A DNA stretch of 11,355 nt from UBA1081 sp964495345 (GTDB lineage Bacteria; Bacillota; Clostridia; Oscillospirales; Acutalibacteraceae). Below, piece after piece: positions 1 through 7,793 of this stretch. The notes below the pieces were generated by a model. That model was not told where the DNA came from. It ran no database searches and saw nothing but the letters and a program-made list of their open reading frames with translations. Numbering within the stretch: the stretch's first letter is position 1; every line of letters begins with the position of its first letter. The stretch lies in the NCBI GenBank assembly GCA_964495345.1, contig CAZBVV010000057.1:1-11355 (forward strand), given 5' to 3'. The position numbers were made by a program, and so were the translations under genes.

Positions 1-159
1 CTCCCTCTCCGAGGGAGCTGTCAGCGAAGCTGACTGAGGGAGTATTAAAAATGGCAATTCTGCTGAGTTTTCAGCTCTTTAACTCCCTCCGTCAATGCTA
101 ACGCATTGCCACCTCCCTCAACGAGGGAGGCTTGAAAAGTGTGTGCTAAATTATTGTTT
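1..159. repeat. Hairpin-rich palindromic intergenic repeat (MITE/REP-like), left end probably outside the window
   Basis: Seen directly: five small stem-loops in a row. They are CTCCCTC/GAGGGAG (1-7 with 11-17), GTCAGC/GCTGAC with a GAA loop (20-25 with 29-34), GCTGA/TCAGC (62-66 with 71-75), CAATGC/GCATTG (93-98 with 103-108) and CCTCCCTC/GAGGGAGG (112-119 with 123-130). The halves are also roughly inverted copies of each other, so GAGGGAGT at 36-43 can pair with ACTCCCTC at 82-89. No open reading frame is present. A 14-bp tail at 146-159 (CTAAATTATTGTTT) recurs exactly at the end of the repeat near 11300. This layout fits a non-autonomous, transposase-dependent repeat; CTCCCTC-type intergenic repeats are common in Clostridia. 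Mobility is inferred. Confidence 0.7.
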
Positions 160-189
160 GAATCCTTTTTTTGATTTTAATGAAGAAGT

Positions 190-218
190 TTGCAAAAAAA
201 GGATATTTGTGTTATAAT
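190..218 (+). promoter_or_regulatory. Sigma-A-type promoter for the gatCAB operon
   Basis: TTGCAA (190-195), a 17-base spacer and a perfect TATAAT (213-218), with TG one base before the -10 (210-211), giving an extended -10. The predicted start is near 225, leaving a leader of about 65 bases that is rich in T and has no obvious hairpin. The promoter lies just beyond the repeat, so the repeat is not transcribed from it. Confidence 0.7.
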
Positions 219-289
219 AAAAATACTGATATTTAAAATGAGATAGTTTTTTTCTTTTTTTACAGAATTTTAAAAGAAGGTAAATAAAT

Positions 290-574
290 ATGTTTGCTGA
301 AATTAATGTTGATAAGGTTGCAAACCTTGCTAAGCTCAGCCTTTCCGAGCAGGAAAAAGAGTCTATGCAGAGGGAGCTTGGTGCGATAATCGGTTTTGCA
401 GACAAATTGTCTGAAATTGATACGGATTCGGTTGAAATTACGGCTCACATTGTGCCTATAAATAATGTTTTCAGAGCTGACGAGGTTACAAATCCGCCTG
501 ACCGTGAGAATCTTCTCGGGAACGCTCCTACCAAAGCGGACGGCTATATGACCGTACCCAAAACCTTTGAATAG
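290..574 (+). CDS. gatC: Aspartyl/glutamyl-tRNA amidotransferase subunit C (GatC)
   Basis: The 94-residue product is the usual GatC length. GatC is the small subunit that wraps round GatA and GatB and stabilises the amidotransferase, which converts Glu-tRNA(Gln) or Asp-tRNA(Asn) to the amidated forms in the cytoplasm. Visible family features are an N-terminal helix pair with the VDKVANLAKLSLSEQE stretch (about residues 7-22), where GatC proteins carry the 'LA.L.l.e.e' pattern, and the central TAHIVPINNVFRADEV segment (about 51-66), equivalent to the conserved 'T.HV..l.NV.R.D' motif. The ATG at 290 is preceded by AGAAGG (275-280). It is the first gene of the operon, 12 bases before gatA. Confidence 0.95.
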   Translation: MFAEINVDKVANLAKLSLSEQEKESMQRELGAIIGFADKLSEIDTDSVEITAHIVPINNVFRADEVTNPPDRENLLGNAPTKADGYMTVPKTFE

Positions 575-586
575 GGAGGGTAAAGA

Positions 587-2014
587 ATGAATATTACGGA
601 TTTAAGCCTTAAAGAGCTTTCACAAAAGCTTCACGGCAGGGAAATTTCAAGCGTTGAAGCTGTAAACGCTTACTTTGACAGGATTGATGCCGTTGACGGT
701 GAAATCGGGGCATATATAAGACTTACTAAAGATGTTGCATTGATGCAGGCAGAAAATGCCGATAAAGTGTTGGCAGTGGGTAAGGGAACTGCACTTACGG
801 GCATACCCTACGGCATGAAAGACAATATCTGCACAAAGGGCAGTATTACGTCCTGTGCATCAAAAATGCTTGAAAACTTTGTTTCTCCCTACGATGCGTT
901 TGTTACAAAAAAATTGGGTGATGAATCAGCCGTTATGCTGGGCAAAACAAACATGGACGAATTTGCCATGGGCTCAACTACGGAAAATTCCGCTTTTCAG
1001 ATTACGAAAAATCCCCATGATAAAACAAGAGTTCCGGGCGGTTCGTCGGGCGGTTCAGCCGCCGCCGTTGCCGCAAATGAGGCGGTGTTCGCTTTAGGCT
1101 CTGATACGGGCGGTTCTATCCGTCAGCCTGCGTCGTTTTGTGGTGTTGTGGGTCTTAAACCTACTTACGGCACGGTTTCAAGAAACGGACTTGTGGCTTT
1201 TGCATCTTCCCTTGACCAGATTGGTCCTGTTGCAAGAAATGTTGAGGATTGTGCCATAGTTATGAATGTTCTTACAGGACATGATTCGCTTGACTCCACT
1301 TCCCTTAACATGACCTACGGTGATTTTACTCACGGAATGAAAACGGGCGTAAAGGGTATGAAAGCGGCTCTTCCAAAGGAATATTTCGGTGCCGGTATCA
1401 ATCCGCAGGTAAAAGAAGCCGTGCTTGAGGCAGTAAAAGTGTACGAAAGCATGGGTGTGGAGATTCGGGAGGTTTCCGTTCCCGCCATGGAGTATGCTCT
1501 GCCGGCATATTACGTTATTTCATCTTCCGAGGCATCATCAAACCTTGCAAGATTTGACGGTGTGCGTTACGGTTACAGAGCTGAAAATTACAACGATATT
1601 GATGAATTATACAAAAATACAAGAAGTGAGGGCTTCGGCAAAGAGGTTAAAAGACGAATAATGCTCGGCTCATTTGCTCTTTCTTCGGGATATTACGATG
1701 CTTACTACAAAAAAGCATTACAGGTAAGAACTCTTATAATCAACGGCTTTAACAAAGTGTTTGAGGATAATGATTTTATAATTTCTCCCGTTGCTCCCAC
1801 CGTTGCCTATAAAATCGGTGAAAAAACTGAGTCACCCGTTGAAATGTATCTTGGCGATATTTATACCGTACCTGTCAATATTGCAGGTCTGCCTGCAATT
1901 TCTTTATCCTGCGGTAAGGACAGCGACGGTATGCCCATAGGTATGCAGCTTATCGGCAAGGCTTTTTCGGAAAATGCGCTTATAAAAGCCGCATGGTCGT
2001 TTGAAAACAGGTAA
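587..2014 (+). CDS. gatA: Aspartyl/glutamyl-tRNA amidotransferase subunit A (GatA)
   Basis: 475-residue amidase-signature enzyme. It hydrolyses glutamine and supplies ammonia, which is channelled to GatB to amidate misacylated Glu-tRNA(Gln) or Asp-tRNA(Asn). The Ser-cisSer-Lys triad is intact: Lys78 in GIPYGMKDN, Ser153 in the GGSSGGSAAA signature (151-160) and Ser177 in GSDTGGSIRQPA (171-182), with the 24-residue Ser-Ser spacing of the family. The start is supported by GGGAGG (575-580) seven bases or so upstream. The C-terminus stops at AAWSFENR; many GatA proteins continue about 10-12 residues further with a 'T.FH...P' tail, so this one is slightly short. It lies between gatC and gatB in a co-transcribed set. 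Confidence 0.97.
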   Translation: MNITDLSLKELSQKLHGREISSVEAVNAYFDRIDAVDGEIGAYIRLTKDVALMQAENADKVLAVGKGTALTGIPYGMKDNICTKGSITSCASKMLENFVSPYDAFVTKKLGDESAVMLGKTNMDEFAMGSTTENSAFQITKNPHDKTRVPGGSSGGSAAAVAANEAVFALGSDTGGSIRQPASFCGVVGLKPTYGTVSRNGLVAFASSLDQIGPVARNVEDCAIVMNVLTGHDSLDSTSLNMTYGDFTHGMKTGVKGMKAALPKEYFGAGINPQVKEAVLEAVKVYESMGVEIREVSVPAMEYALPAYYVISSSEASSNLARFDGVRYGYRAENYNDIDELYKNTRSEGFGKEVKRRIMLGSFALSSGYYDAYYKKALQVRTLIINGFNKVFEDNDFIISPVAPTVAYKIGEKTESPVEMYLGDIYTVPVNIAGLPAISLSCGKDSDGMPIGMQLIGKAFSENALIKAAWSFENR

Positions 2015-2020
2015 AGGAGG
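2013..2020 (+). promoter_or_regulatory. Ribosome binding site that fixes the gatB start
   Basis: AAAGGAGG overlaps the gatA stop codon and sits seven bases before ATG 2028. It favours ATG 2028 over an in-frame TTG at 2001, which lies upstream of this site inside gatA. A second ATG at 2034 is possible but more distant. Confidence 0.8.
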
Positions 2021-2027
2021 GACCGCC

Positions 2028-3464
2028 ATGAATATGATAAAAGATTACGAGCTTGTCATAGGTCTTGAAGTGCATTGTGAACTTGGCACAAAAACAAAGA
2101 TTTTCTGCGGCTGTCCCACAACCTTCGGTGCAGAGCCGAATACTCAATGCTGTCCCGTTTGTATGGGGATGCCGGGAACTCTGCCCGTTCTTAACGAACA
2201 GGTGGTTGAATATGCTGCGAAAGCAGGTCTTGCCACAAACTGCACTATTGCAACCTACTCCAAACAGGACAGAAAAAATTATTTTTATCCCGATTTGCCG
2301 AAAGCATATCAGATTTCACAGTATGATTTGCCTCTTTGTCTTAACGGATGGCTTGAAATTGAAAGTGAAAACGGCACGAAAAGAATCGGTATCACAAGGA
2401 TTCATATTGAAGAGGATGCAGGCAAGCTGATTCACGACGACAGATACGGCACGATGATTGATTGTAACCGTTGCGGTGTTCCGCTTATTGAGATTGTGTC
2501 CGAACCGGATATAAGAAGTGCCGAAGAAGCCGTTGCTTACTTTAAAAAGCTCCGTTCCGTAATTCTTTATACAGGCATTTCTGATTGCAAAATGCAGGAG
2601 GGCTCAATGCGTTGCGACGTTAACCTGTCCGTAAGAAAAAAAGGCGAAACTCAGTTCGGTACAAGAACAGAGATGAAAAACCTTAACTCATTTACCTTTA
2701 TTCAGAAAGCTATTGAGTACGAATACGCAAGACAGGTTAATGAAATCGAAAACGGCGGCGTTATCCTGCAGGAAACAAGGCGTTACGACCAGGCAAGCGG
2801 AAAAACTTTTTCCATGCGTACAAAAGAGGATGCAGACGATTACCGTTATTTCCCCGAGCCTGACCTTGCACCCATTCTTATGAACGAGGAAAAAGTTGCA
2901 CGCCTTAAAGCTTCAATTCCCACTTTGCCCGACGAAAGAAAAAAGACCTACGTTCAGTCCTACGGTCTTACGGCTTATGATGCGGAGCTTATTACTACAG
3001 ATATGACTACTGCGGACTATTTTGAAGCGGCAGTTGTAAACACAAAATACCCTAAGCTCCTTGCAAATATAATGATTTCCGAAATTATCAGAATGTATGA
3101 CGGTGACAGCGGAGAAATTGCCATTGAGCCTGTTCATCTTGCCCAGATTGCGGATATGCAGGGCTCAGGTGAAATCAACAGCTCCGTTACTAAAAAGATT
3201 GTCAAAGCTCTTTGGGAAAATGATGAGGATGCTTGTGAATACGTTAAGAGAAATGATTTGGGGCAGATAAGTGATGAAGCCGTGCTTATTCCGATAATTA
3301 ACGATGCAATAGCGAGAAATCCAAAGTCCGTTGCAGATTACAAAAAAGGTAAGCTTGCCGCCGCAAAGGCAATTATGGGGCAGGTTATGGGTGCAACGAA
3401 GGGCAGAGGCAATCCGCTGATTATAGAAAAATTGCTTAATGAAATACTTGAGGGCTTAAAATGA
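2028..3464 (+). CDS. gatB: Aspartyl/glutamyl-tRNA amidotransferase subunit B (GatB)
   Basis: 478 residues from ATG 2028. GatB binds the misacylated tRNA, activates its side-chain carboxylate by phosphorylation with ATP and transfers the ammonia produced by GatA. Family landmarks run in order: YELVIGLEVHCEL near residues 7-19; cysteines at 27, 29, 41, 42 and 45 (CGC and CCPVC), likely the metal-binding cluster; KNYFYPDLPKAYQISQYD near 83-100; RIHIEEDAGKLIHD near 124-137; the GVPLIEIVSEPD signature near 140-151; and a C-terminal YqeY-like tRNA-binding tail ending in ATKGRGNPLIIEKLL. The usual DYNR before the signature is DCNRC here. The last codons overlap the next gene by ATGA, pointing to translational coupling. 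Confidence 0.97.
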   Translation: MNMIKDYELVIGLEVHCELGTKTKIFCGCPTTFGAEPNTQCCPVCMGMPGTLPVLNEQVVEYAAKAGLATNCTIATYSKQDRKNYFYPDLPKAYQISQYDLPLCLNGWLEIESENGTKRIGITRIHIEEDAGKLIHDDRYGTMIDCNRCGVPLIEIVSEPDIRSAEEAVAYFKKLRSVILYTGISDCKMQEGSMRCDVNLSVRKKGETQFGTRTEMKNLNSFTFIQKAIEYEYARQVNEIENGGVILQETRRYDQASGKTFSMRTKEDADDYRYFPEPDLAPILMNEEKVARLKASIPTLPDERKKTYVQSYGLTAYDAELITTDMTTADYFEAAVVNTKYPKLLANIMISEIIRMYDGDSGEIAIEPVHLAQIADMQGSGEINSSVTKKIVKALWENDEDACEYVKRNDLGQISDEAVLIPIINDAIARNPKSVADYKKGKLAAAKAIMGQVMGATKGRGNPLIIEKLLNEILEGLK

Positions 3465-4951
3465 AACGATTGATTACAATTATGTTAACGGCGTTGCTGT
3501 GGGTGTTGATTATGCCTGTGGCAGCGTTGGGAGCATCATCAGATTATACCGTAGACAGCGTCAACATTACTGCCGATTTGCGTTCTGACGGCAGTGCACT
3601 GATTACCGAGGAGTGGACTTTGACCGTTGCTGAGGATTGTAACGAGTGCTTTGTAAGGGATATTGTTATTATTGACGATAACTTTGAACGCATTGGTGCA
3701 GTTACGGATATATCCGTATCCCTTGACGGCAATACCTGTACCGAAGAAACCGGTGACAGCCTGGAAACAGGTACATATTTTTATGAAAAAACCGAAGATG
3801 CATATTCTGTAATGTGGTATATACCTCAAGCGGGCACGCACACCTTTGCAATAAGATATATTCAGACAGGTGCTGTAAAAATATATAACGGCAGAGCGTA
3901 TTTCTATTTCAGGGCAGTCAATGAGGACAGCTCGCTTATATGTCGGAATATGTCACTTACCGTAAATACTCCCGTGAATTGCTACGCAGAGGATTTTGAA
4001 ATTCTTGAATCGGGTACTCTTGCAGGCAGTAAATACGACGGCAAAATAATATTCAACGCCTCAAACACCGCAGGACTTGTGAAAATCGGTATTACGGTTG
4101 ACGATGAATTGTTTAATTCAAGCGGTCTTACAGTTATTGAGGACGACAGCAGAGTGGGAATTATCGTTCTTGTTGTTTTTTTGGTGATACTTGCGTTTAT
4201 TCTTGCTTTCGGCGTGTATTATGCCCTTAATTACAAAGCTTTTACATTGAAAATAAGGCTTAAAAATGCAAAAAATAAGCCTGTTACGGAAAAGTTTGAT
4301 AAAATTCAGCGTCGTGTGTTTAGTAAAGTAAGCCCTGCAACACTCCTTTATACCGTACTTGAAGACGTTACGAATAAATCCGATTATTTTACCGTAACAC
4401 TCCTTGATCTGGTCAGCAGGGGCTACATAAATGCAACCTCCAACGGCTTTTCTGCAAGCGAAAAATCGGAAAATGACAGGTTAACACGTCCTCTTAACGA
4501 AGCCGAAAAGCGTGTAATCCGTATTTTTTCTTCCGAGAGATGGAAAGAACTTATTACATCTCCCGGCGTTCTGTATGGGGAGATTACGGATTTTAACAAA
4601 AAAATCCGTATGCTTTCTCCCTTGAACGACATCACCGCACAGGGTAAAAAACTCATCGGCTACTGTTTTGAGTTAAGGCTCAGTGCAAAGCGTTTTGAAT
4701 TTGTCACTCCCGAGGAAATTTCCGATGCAATATTTAAATCGGACAGATACACCGTCTGTGATCTTGTGATTTCTCTTATTAATGAGTACGAACTTTCTTC
4801 CCGTAAGGGTTTTGAAAAGCCGGATACCGACAAATTTAAATACAATATGTTTATGTTCAGGGAAGTGTATTCCGAGGGTGAACACAATGAACAGGAAAAA
4901 CTCAGGGAACAAAAAGAATTGAAACAAAGAAAGAAAAAGGGTGAGGATTAA
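3461..4951 (+). CDS. DUF2207 (YciQ-like) membrane protein with exported N-terminal domain
   Basis: 496 residues. A signal peptide (1-25, probable cleavage after ALGA) is followed by an extracellular beta-rich domain (about 27-225) beginning with the DUF2207-like pattern YTVDSVNITADLRSDGSALITEEWTL. One strong membrane helix spans about 232-257, and the rest is cytoplasmic. The cytoplasmic part has the family-like segment ATLLYTVLEDVTNKSDYFTVTLLDLVSRGYI (about 303-333 in two halves) and ends in a Lys/Glu-rich tail. Many DUF2207 proteins have further membrane helices near the C-terminus; none is evident here. The function of the family is unknown. The ATG overlaps the gatB stop and the stop codon abuts the next start, so it is an operon member. 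The DUF2207 assignment is by eye. Confidence 0.75.
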   Translation: MKRLITIMLTALLWVLIMPVAALGASSDYTVDSVNITADLRSDGSALITEEWTLTVAEDCNECFVRDIVIIDDNFERIGAVTDISVSLDGNTCTEETGDSLETGTYFYEKTEDAYSVMWYIPQAGTHTFAIRYIQTGAVKIYNGRAYFYFRAVNEDSSLICRNMSLTVNTPVNCYAEDFEILESGTLAGSKYDGKIIFNASNTAGLVKIGITVDDELFNSSGLTVIEDDSRVGIIVLVVFLVILAFILAFGVYYALNYKAFTLKIRLKNAKNKPVTEKFDKIQRRVFSKVSPATLLYTVLEDVTNKSDYFTVTLLDLVSRGYINATSNGFSASEKSENDRLTRPLNEAEKRVIRIFSSERWKELITSPGVLYGEITDFNKKIRMLSPLNDITAQGKKLIGYCFELRLSAKRFEFVTPEEISDAIFKSDRYTVCDLVISLINEYELSSRKGFEKPDTDKFKYNMFMFREVYSEGEHNEQEKLREQKELKQRKKKGED

Positions 4952-6118
4952 ATGATTACTGTTTTAAGTAAAATTTTTCTTAAAAACGCTCAGTCCATGC
5001 CCGACGGTAAACGCAGGAGTGCATACGGCACGCTTTGTTGCTGTGTGGGAATATTTCTTAATATTCTGCTGTTTGCCATAAAATATTTTGCAGGCGTTAT
5101 AAGCGGCTCTATTGCAATAACAGCCGACGCATTCAACAATCTCTCCGATGCAGGTTCATCTGCAATAACTCTTGCGGGTATTCAGCTTGCAAACAAAAAG
5201 CCTGACCCGGATCATCCTTTCGGTCACGGCAGGTTGGAATACCTGTCGGCTCTGGCGGTATCGGTTATAATTGTTATCGTTGGCTTTGAACTGTTGACTT
5301 CTTCGGTTGATAAAATAAGAAATCCGCAAACTGTTGAGGTAAGTGCGGTTTCCGTTGTGATTCTTGCCGTGTCGGTGCTTGTTAAAGGGTATATGTTCTT
5401 TTACAACCGCAAAATCGGGCAGAAAATCAATTCCGCAGGCATGAAAGCTACCGCTATGGACTGCATAGGTGACAGCGTTGCAACTATGGTTGTTCTTGTA
5501 TCCACATTGATTTCGTATTTCACCGATGTTCAGATTGACGGCTGGTGCGGTATTCTTGTTTCGCTGTTTATTATGTATGCAGGATTTAATTCCGCAAAAG
5601 AAATAATCGGACCTCTGTTGGGTTCTTTGCCCGATAAGGAGCTTGTGGAAAAAATCACCTCTATCGTGCTGTCGGCGGATGAGGTTGCAGGTATTCACGA
5701 CCTTGTGGTTCACGATTACGGTCCCGGCAGACTTATGGTTTCGCTCCATGCGGAGGTTGACGGAAAAGGAGATATCTATATGCTCCATGACCGCATTGAT
5801 AATATTGAACGGCGTATAGCTGATGAGCTCAACTGTCACGCCGTTATACATATGGACCCTGTGGAAACGGATAACGAGCTCGTTTCGCAGATGAAAAATA
5901 AGGTTGCTCTTGCCGTAACTCAGATAAGTAAAGATGTTTCAATACACGATTTCAGGATGGTGCCGGGAGATACACATACAAATCTTATCTTTGATGCCGT
6001 TGTCCCTTTTGACGTAAAACTATCCGAAAGTGAAGTAAAAAGTGAAATATGTCGCATTGTATCGGAAATTTGCGAAAACTGTTATTGCGTGGTAACTATT
6101 GACAGATCTTTTGTTTAA
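4952..6118 (+). CDS. Cation diffusion facilitator transporter, probable Mn2+ exporter
   Basis: 388-residue CDF transporter, which exports divalent metal by proton exchange at the cytoplasmic membrane. Six membrane helices lie within about residues 25-215. In helix 2 the motif ADAFNNLSDAGSS places Asn62 and Asp66 in the metal site, and helix 5 (KATAMDCIGDS) places Asp170 and Asp174. This N-D/D-D set resembles the manganese CDF group (MntE/MneP type) rather than the His-Asp zinc set. The HPFGHGRLEYLSAL loop after helix 2 is typical. The cytoplasmic dimer domain (about 220-310, VHDYGPGRLMVSLHAEVD) is followed by about 75 extra residues including HDFRMVPGDTHTNLIFD, so the protein is longer than the usual 300. 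It starts directly after the DUF2207 stop. Metal preference is inferred. Confidence 0.9.
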   Translation: MITVLSKIFLKNAQSMPDGKRRSAYGTLCCCVGIFLNILLFAIKYFAGVISGSIAITADAFNNLSDAGSSAITLAGIQLANKKPDPDHPFGHGRLEYLSALAVSVIIVIVGFELLTSSVDKIRNPQTVEVSAVSVVILAVSVLVKGYMFFYNRKIGQKINSAGMKATAMDCIGDSVATMVVLVSTLISYFTDVQIDGWCGILVSLFIMYAGFNSAKEIIGPLLGSLPDKELVEKITSIVLSADEVAGIHDLVVHDYGPGRLMVSLHAEVDGKGDIYMLHDRIDNIERRIADELNCHAVIHMDPVETDNELVSQMKNKVALAVTQISKDVSIHDFRMVPGDTHTNLIFDAVVPFDVKLSESEVKSEICRIVSEICENCYCVVTIDRSFV

Positions 6119-6126
6119 TTTTAATG

Positions 6127-6155
6127 TTGACTTTTTTGCTTACATACTGTAATTT
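6127..6155 (+). promoter_or_regulatory. Candidate promoter for the cohesin-like gene
   Basis: TTGACT (6127-6132), five of six consensus bases, with a weak -10 such as TAATTT at 17 bases (6150-6155) or TGTAAT at 15 bases (6148-6153). No clear terminator separates it from the transporter gene, so read-through is also possible. A strong ribosome site (TGGAGGCGG, 6162-6170) follows. Confidence 0.4.
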
Positions 6156-6176
6156 ATATAGTGGAGGCGGTTTTGA

Positions 6177-6866
6177 ATGAAAAGGTTTGTCGCAGCTTTT
6201 CTTGCTGTGATTTTGATTGCAATTACAGGTGTCGTTGTTTTTGCGACTGACGATACAAAGCTCGTTTTTGAATCTTCATACGATGCAGATACCAACAGAG
6301 TTGTCGTTGACGTTTACGTTGAAAATCCGGGTGAATTGGTCGCTGCAGATTTAAGGCTTGGTTTTGACCCGGATATTTATGAATATGTCGATTCCGAAGA
6401 TAATCGCACTATCAGTGATATGATGATAATTTCGGGACTTTCCGTTGCAAGCTCGGGACTTGCCTGTGTTTCTGCAATTTTTACCGAAAAATGCGAGGAC
6501 AGCTATCTTACAGACGGCAGACTTCATTTTGTATCATTCACATTTTCACCTCTTACGGAGGATTACGATATAAATGATTTTTGTCTGTGGGCATATTCCT
6601 ATGAAACCGACGGCGGTTCGGATGTTTCAAAGTCCATTTCCGCAACGGGTAACAAAGCTTTAAAAGAGGGTAAAACTGCCGCAGTTACGGTTGCAAGCTC
6701 CGATATTGACACATCTTCGGTATCAAATTCTCTGAAAGGTAAATGGTATGTTTACGTTATTGCCGTTGTGTTGGGCGTTGCGATTGTTGCAGGTGTTGCC
6801 GTTATTGCCGTGAAAAATGGCGAAAAGGAAGAATCTGAGCAAGAATCTTCCCAAGAGGAAAAATAA
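6177..6866 (+). CDS. Membrane-anchored protein with one cohesin-like domain
   Basis: 229 residues. A signal peptide (1-23, cleavage after VFA) is followed by a single beta-sandwich domain at about 27-160. A linker leads to a membrane helix at 191-212 and a short, acidic cytoplasmic tail rich in Glu and Ser. Cohesin-like marks are alternating strands RVVVDVYVEN (41-50), the AADLRLGFDPDIYEYV stretch (56-71), which resembles the cohesin 'AaDf.l.YD...l.v' pattern, and LTDGRLHFVSFTF near 111-123, resembling the 'dG.la.i.F.v' strand. Cohesins bind dockerins, and two dockerin proteins lie 1-5 kb downstream, which supports the call. It could instead be another cohesin/CBM-fold adhesion domain. A terminator follows at 6875. 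Confidence 0.65.
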   Translation: MKRFVAAFLAVILIAITGVVVFATDDTKLVFESSYDADTNRVVVDVYVENPGELVAADLRLGFDPDIYEYVDSEDNRTISDMMIISGLSVASSGLACVSAIFTEKCEDSYLTDGRLHFVSFTFSPLTEDYDINDFCLWAYSYETDGGSDVSKSISATGNKALKEGKTAAVTVASSDIDTSSVSNSLKGKWYVYVIAVVLGVAIVAGVAVIAVKNGEKEESEQESSQEEK

Positions 6867-6874
6867 ACTGCTTT

Positions 6875-6903
6875 GCGGGATGTTAGCTTTGCATCCTGCT
6901 TTT
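6875..6903 (+). terminator. Rho-independent terminator after the cohesin-like gene
   Basis: GCGGGATG (6875-6882) pairs with CATCCTGC (6892-6899), with one G-U pair, and is followed by TTTT (6900-6903). The T-run is short, so termination may be partial. It starts eight bases after the stop codon. Confidence 0.6.
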
Positions 6904-6951
6904 GGCATATTATAAGTTTTTAGAAAATAAGGTTATTATTCCAAATAAGAA

Positions 6952-6979
6952 TTAACAAGAATAAAATTTATGGTATAAT
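6952..6979 (+). promoter_or_regulatory. Sigma-A-type promoter for the 7020-9667 trio
   Basis: TTAACA (6952-6957), a 16-base spacer and TATAAT (6974-6979), with TG one base upstream (6971-6972) as an extended -10. A second TATAAT at 6994-6999 has no good -35. Together with the preceding terminator this marks a new transcription unit. Confidence 0.65.
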
Positions 6980-7019
6980 ACAATTTGATGTATTATAATA
7001 TTTCGGAAGAGTGTGAGAA

Positions 7020-7775
7020 ATGAAAAGGGCATCAGCAATTATTTCGGTAATACTTTGTTGCCTGATTATGTCGGTGACGGTGTTTGCCGAAGAAATTTAC
7101 ATTATTGAAGACGGTGAAGATGAGTTTGTTCCCGTTGAAACCACTACCGTTCAGCAGGCAGAAACAACTACCGCATCATCAACGAATGACGGCGGATTTA
7201 ATCTTGATGCGGATTCAATAAGCGGCTATCTTGACTCTATTGCGGACAAGCTCGGCGGTAGCTTTGATTCCATAATGGACGGATTTGACGGTTTTGATTT
7301 TAATTTCGGCAACAGCACGGAAACAACCACTTCATCCGGGCTTTCAAGTGTTCAGCCGGGCAATTATCCTAACGCTAATCAGTCGGGTTCAATGACTACA
7401 TATCCAAACAGCCAGAATAACGGCAGTCAGAACGGTCAGCAGTCTGCAAATGATGAAGAAAACACTACCTGGGCGGTTGTTGAGGAGGAGCTTCCCTCCG
7501 TACTCATTGTCGGCGGCAATACAAACGACAGCTCCATGGCATTGTCGGGCAGTACTCTTACATTGCTTGTGTTTATTGCGGCAATTATAATTCTTGTTCT
7601 CGTGGTTGTAATCGTGCTTGTTGTTATGACAAGAAGAACGGAATTTAATTCATCCGTCAAACAGAAATCCACCTTGCCTTCTGTTGACAGACCAACAACT
7701 TTAGCTCAGTTTATTGAGGATGATATCCCCTCTGACGGCAAGGATTACAGCGATATCGCATATTGGAATAAATAG
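7020..7775 (+). CDS. Exported single-pass membrane protein with ETTT linkers, unknown function
   Basis: 251 residues, no recognised family. A signal peptide (1-23, cleavage after VFA) is followed by an acidic start and a Thr/Ser/Asn/Gly-rich extracellular region of about 150 residues. ETTT motifs occur at 40-43, 48-51 and 101-104. Between them lies a probably helical Asp/Phe-rich stretch (about 63-97) around DSIADKLGGSFDSIMDGFDG. One membrane helix (about 179-203) and a 47-residue cytoplasmic tail complete it. The extracellular region before the helix (LPSVLIVGG) resembles the equivalent part of the protein at 8555, so the two may be paralogues. The ribosome site before ATG 7020 is weak (GTGAG or GGAAGA). 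It is the first gene of three spaced by about 20 bases. Confidence 0.85.
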   Translation: MKRASAIISVILCCLIMSVTVFAEEIYIIEDGEDEFVPVETTTVQQAETTTASSTNDGGFNLDADSISGYLDSIADKLGGSFDSIMDGFDGFDFNFGNSTETTTSSGLSSVQPGNYPNANQSGSMTTYPNSQNNGSQNGQQSANDEENTTWAVVEEELPSVLIVGGNTNDSSMALSGSTLTLLVFIAAIIILVLVVVIVLVVMTRRTEFNSSVKQKSTLPSVDRPTTLAQFIEDDIPSDGKDYSDIAYWNK

Positions 7776-7793
7776 AAGCAGGAGCAGATAATT

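Noticed and set aside
241..270. T-rich run before gatC as a terminator or attenuator
   Set aside because: There is no GC-rich stem before the T-run; it is probably just an AT-rich leader.
2001..2027. Longer gatB start at TTG 2001
   Set aside because: The GGAGG site lies after this TTG and is correctly spaced for ATG 2028; the added residues are not conserved GatB sequence.
4890..4951. Manganese riboswitch (yybP-ykoY) ahead of the transporter
   Set aside because: The transporter starts directly after the DUF2207 stop codon, so there is no untranslated leader to hold one.
5156..5851. 231-codon open frame on the reverse strand
   Set aside because: It lies wholly inside the well-supported transporter gene, and its protein is Asn/His/Arg-rich with no ribosome site or family match: a shadow frame.
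6157..6162. TATAGT as the -10 of the cohesin-like gene
   Set aside because: It overlaps the ribosome site and would leave almost no leader before the ATG.
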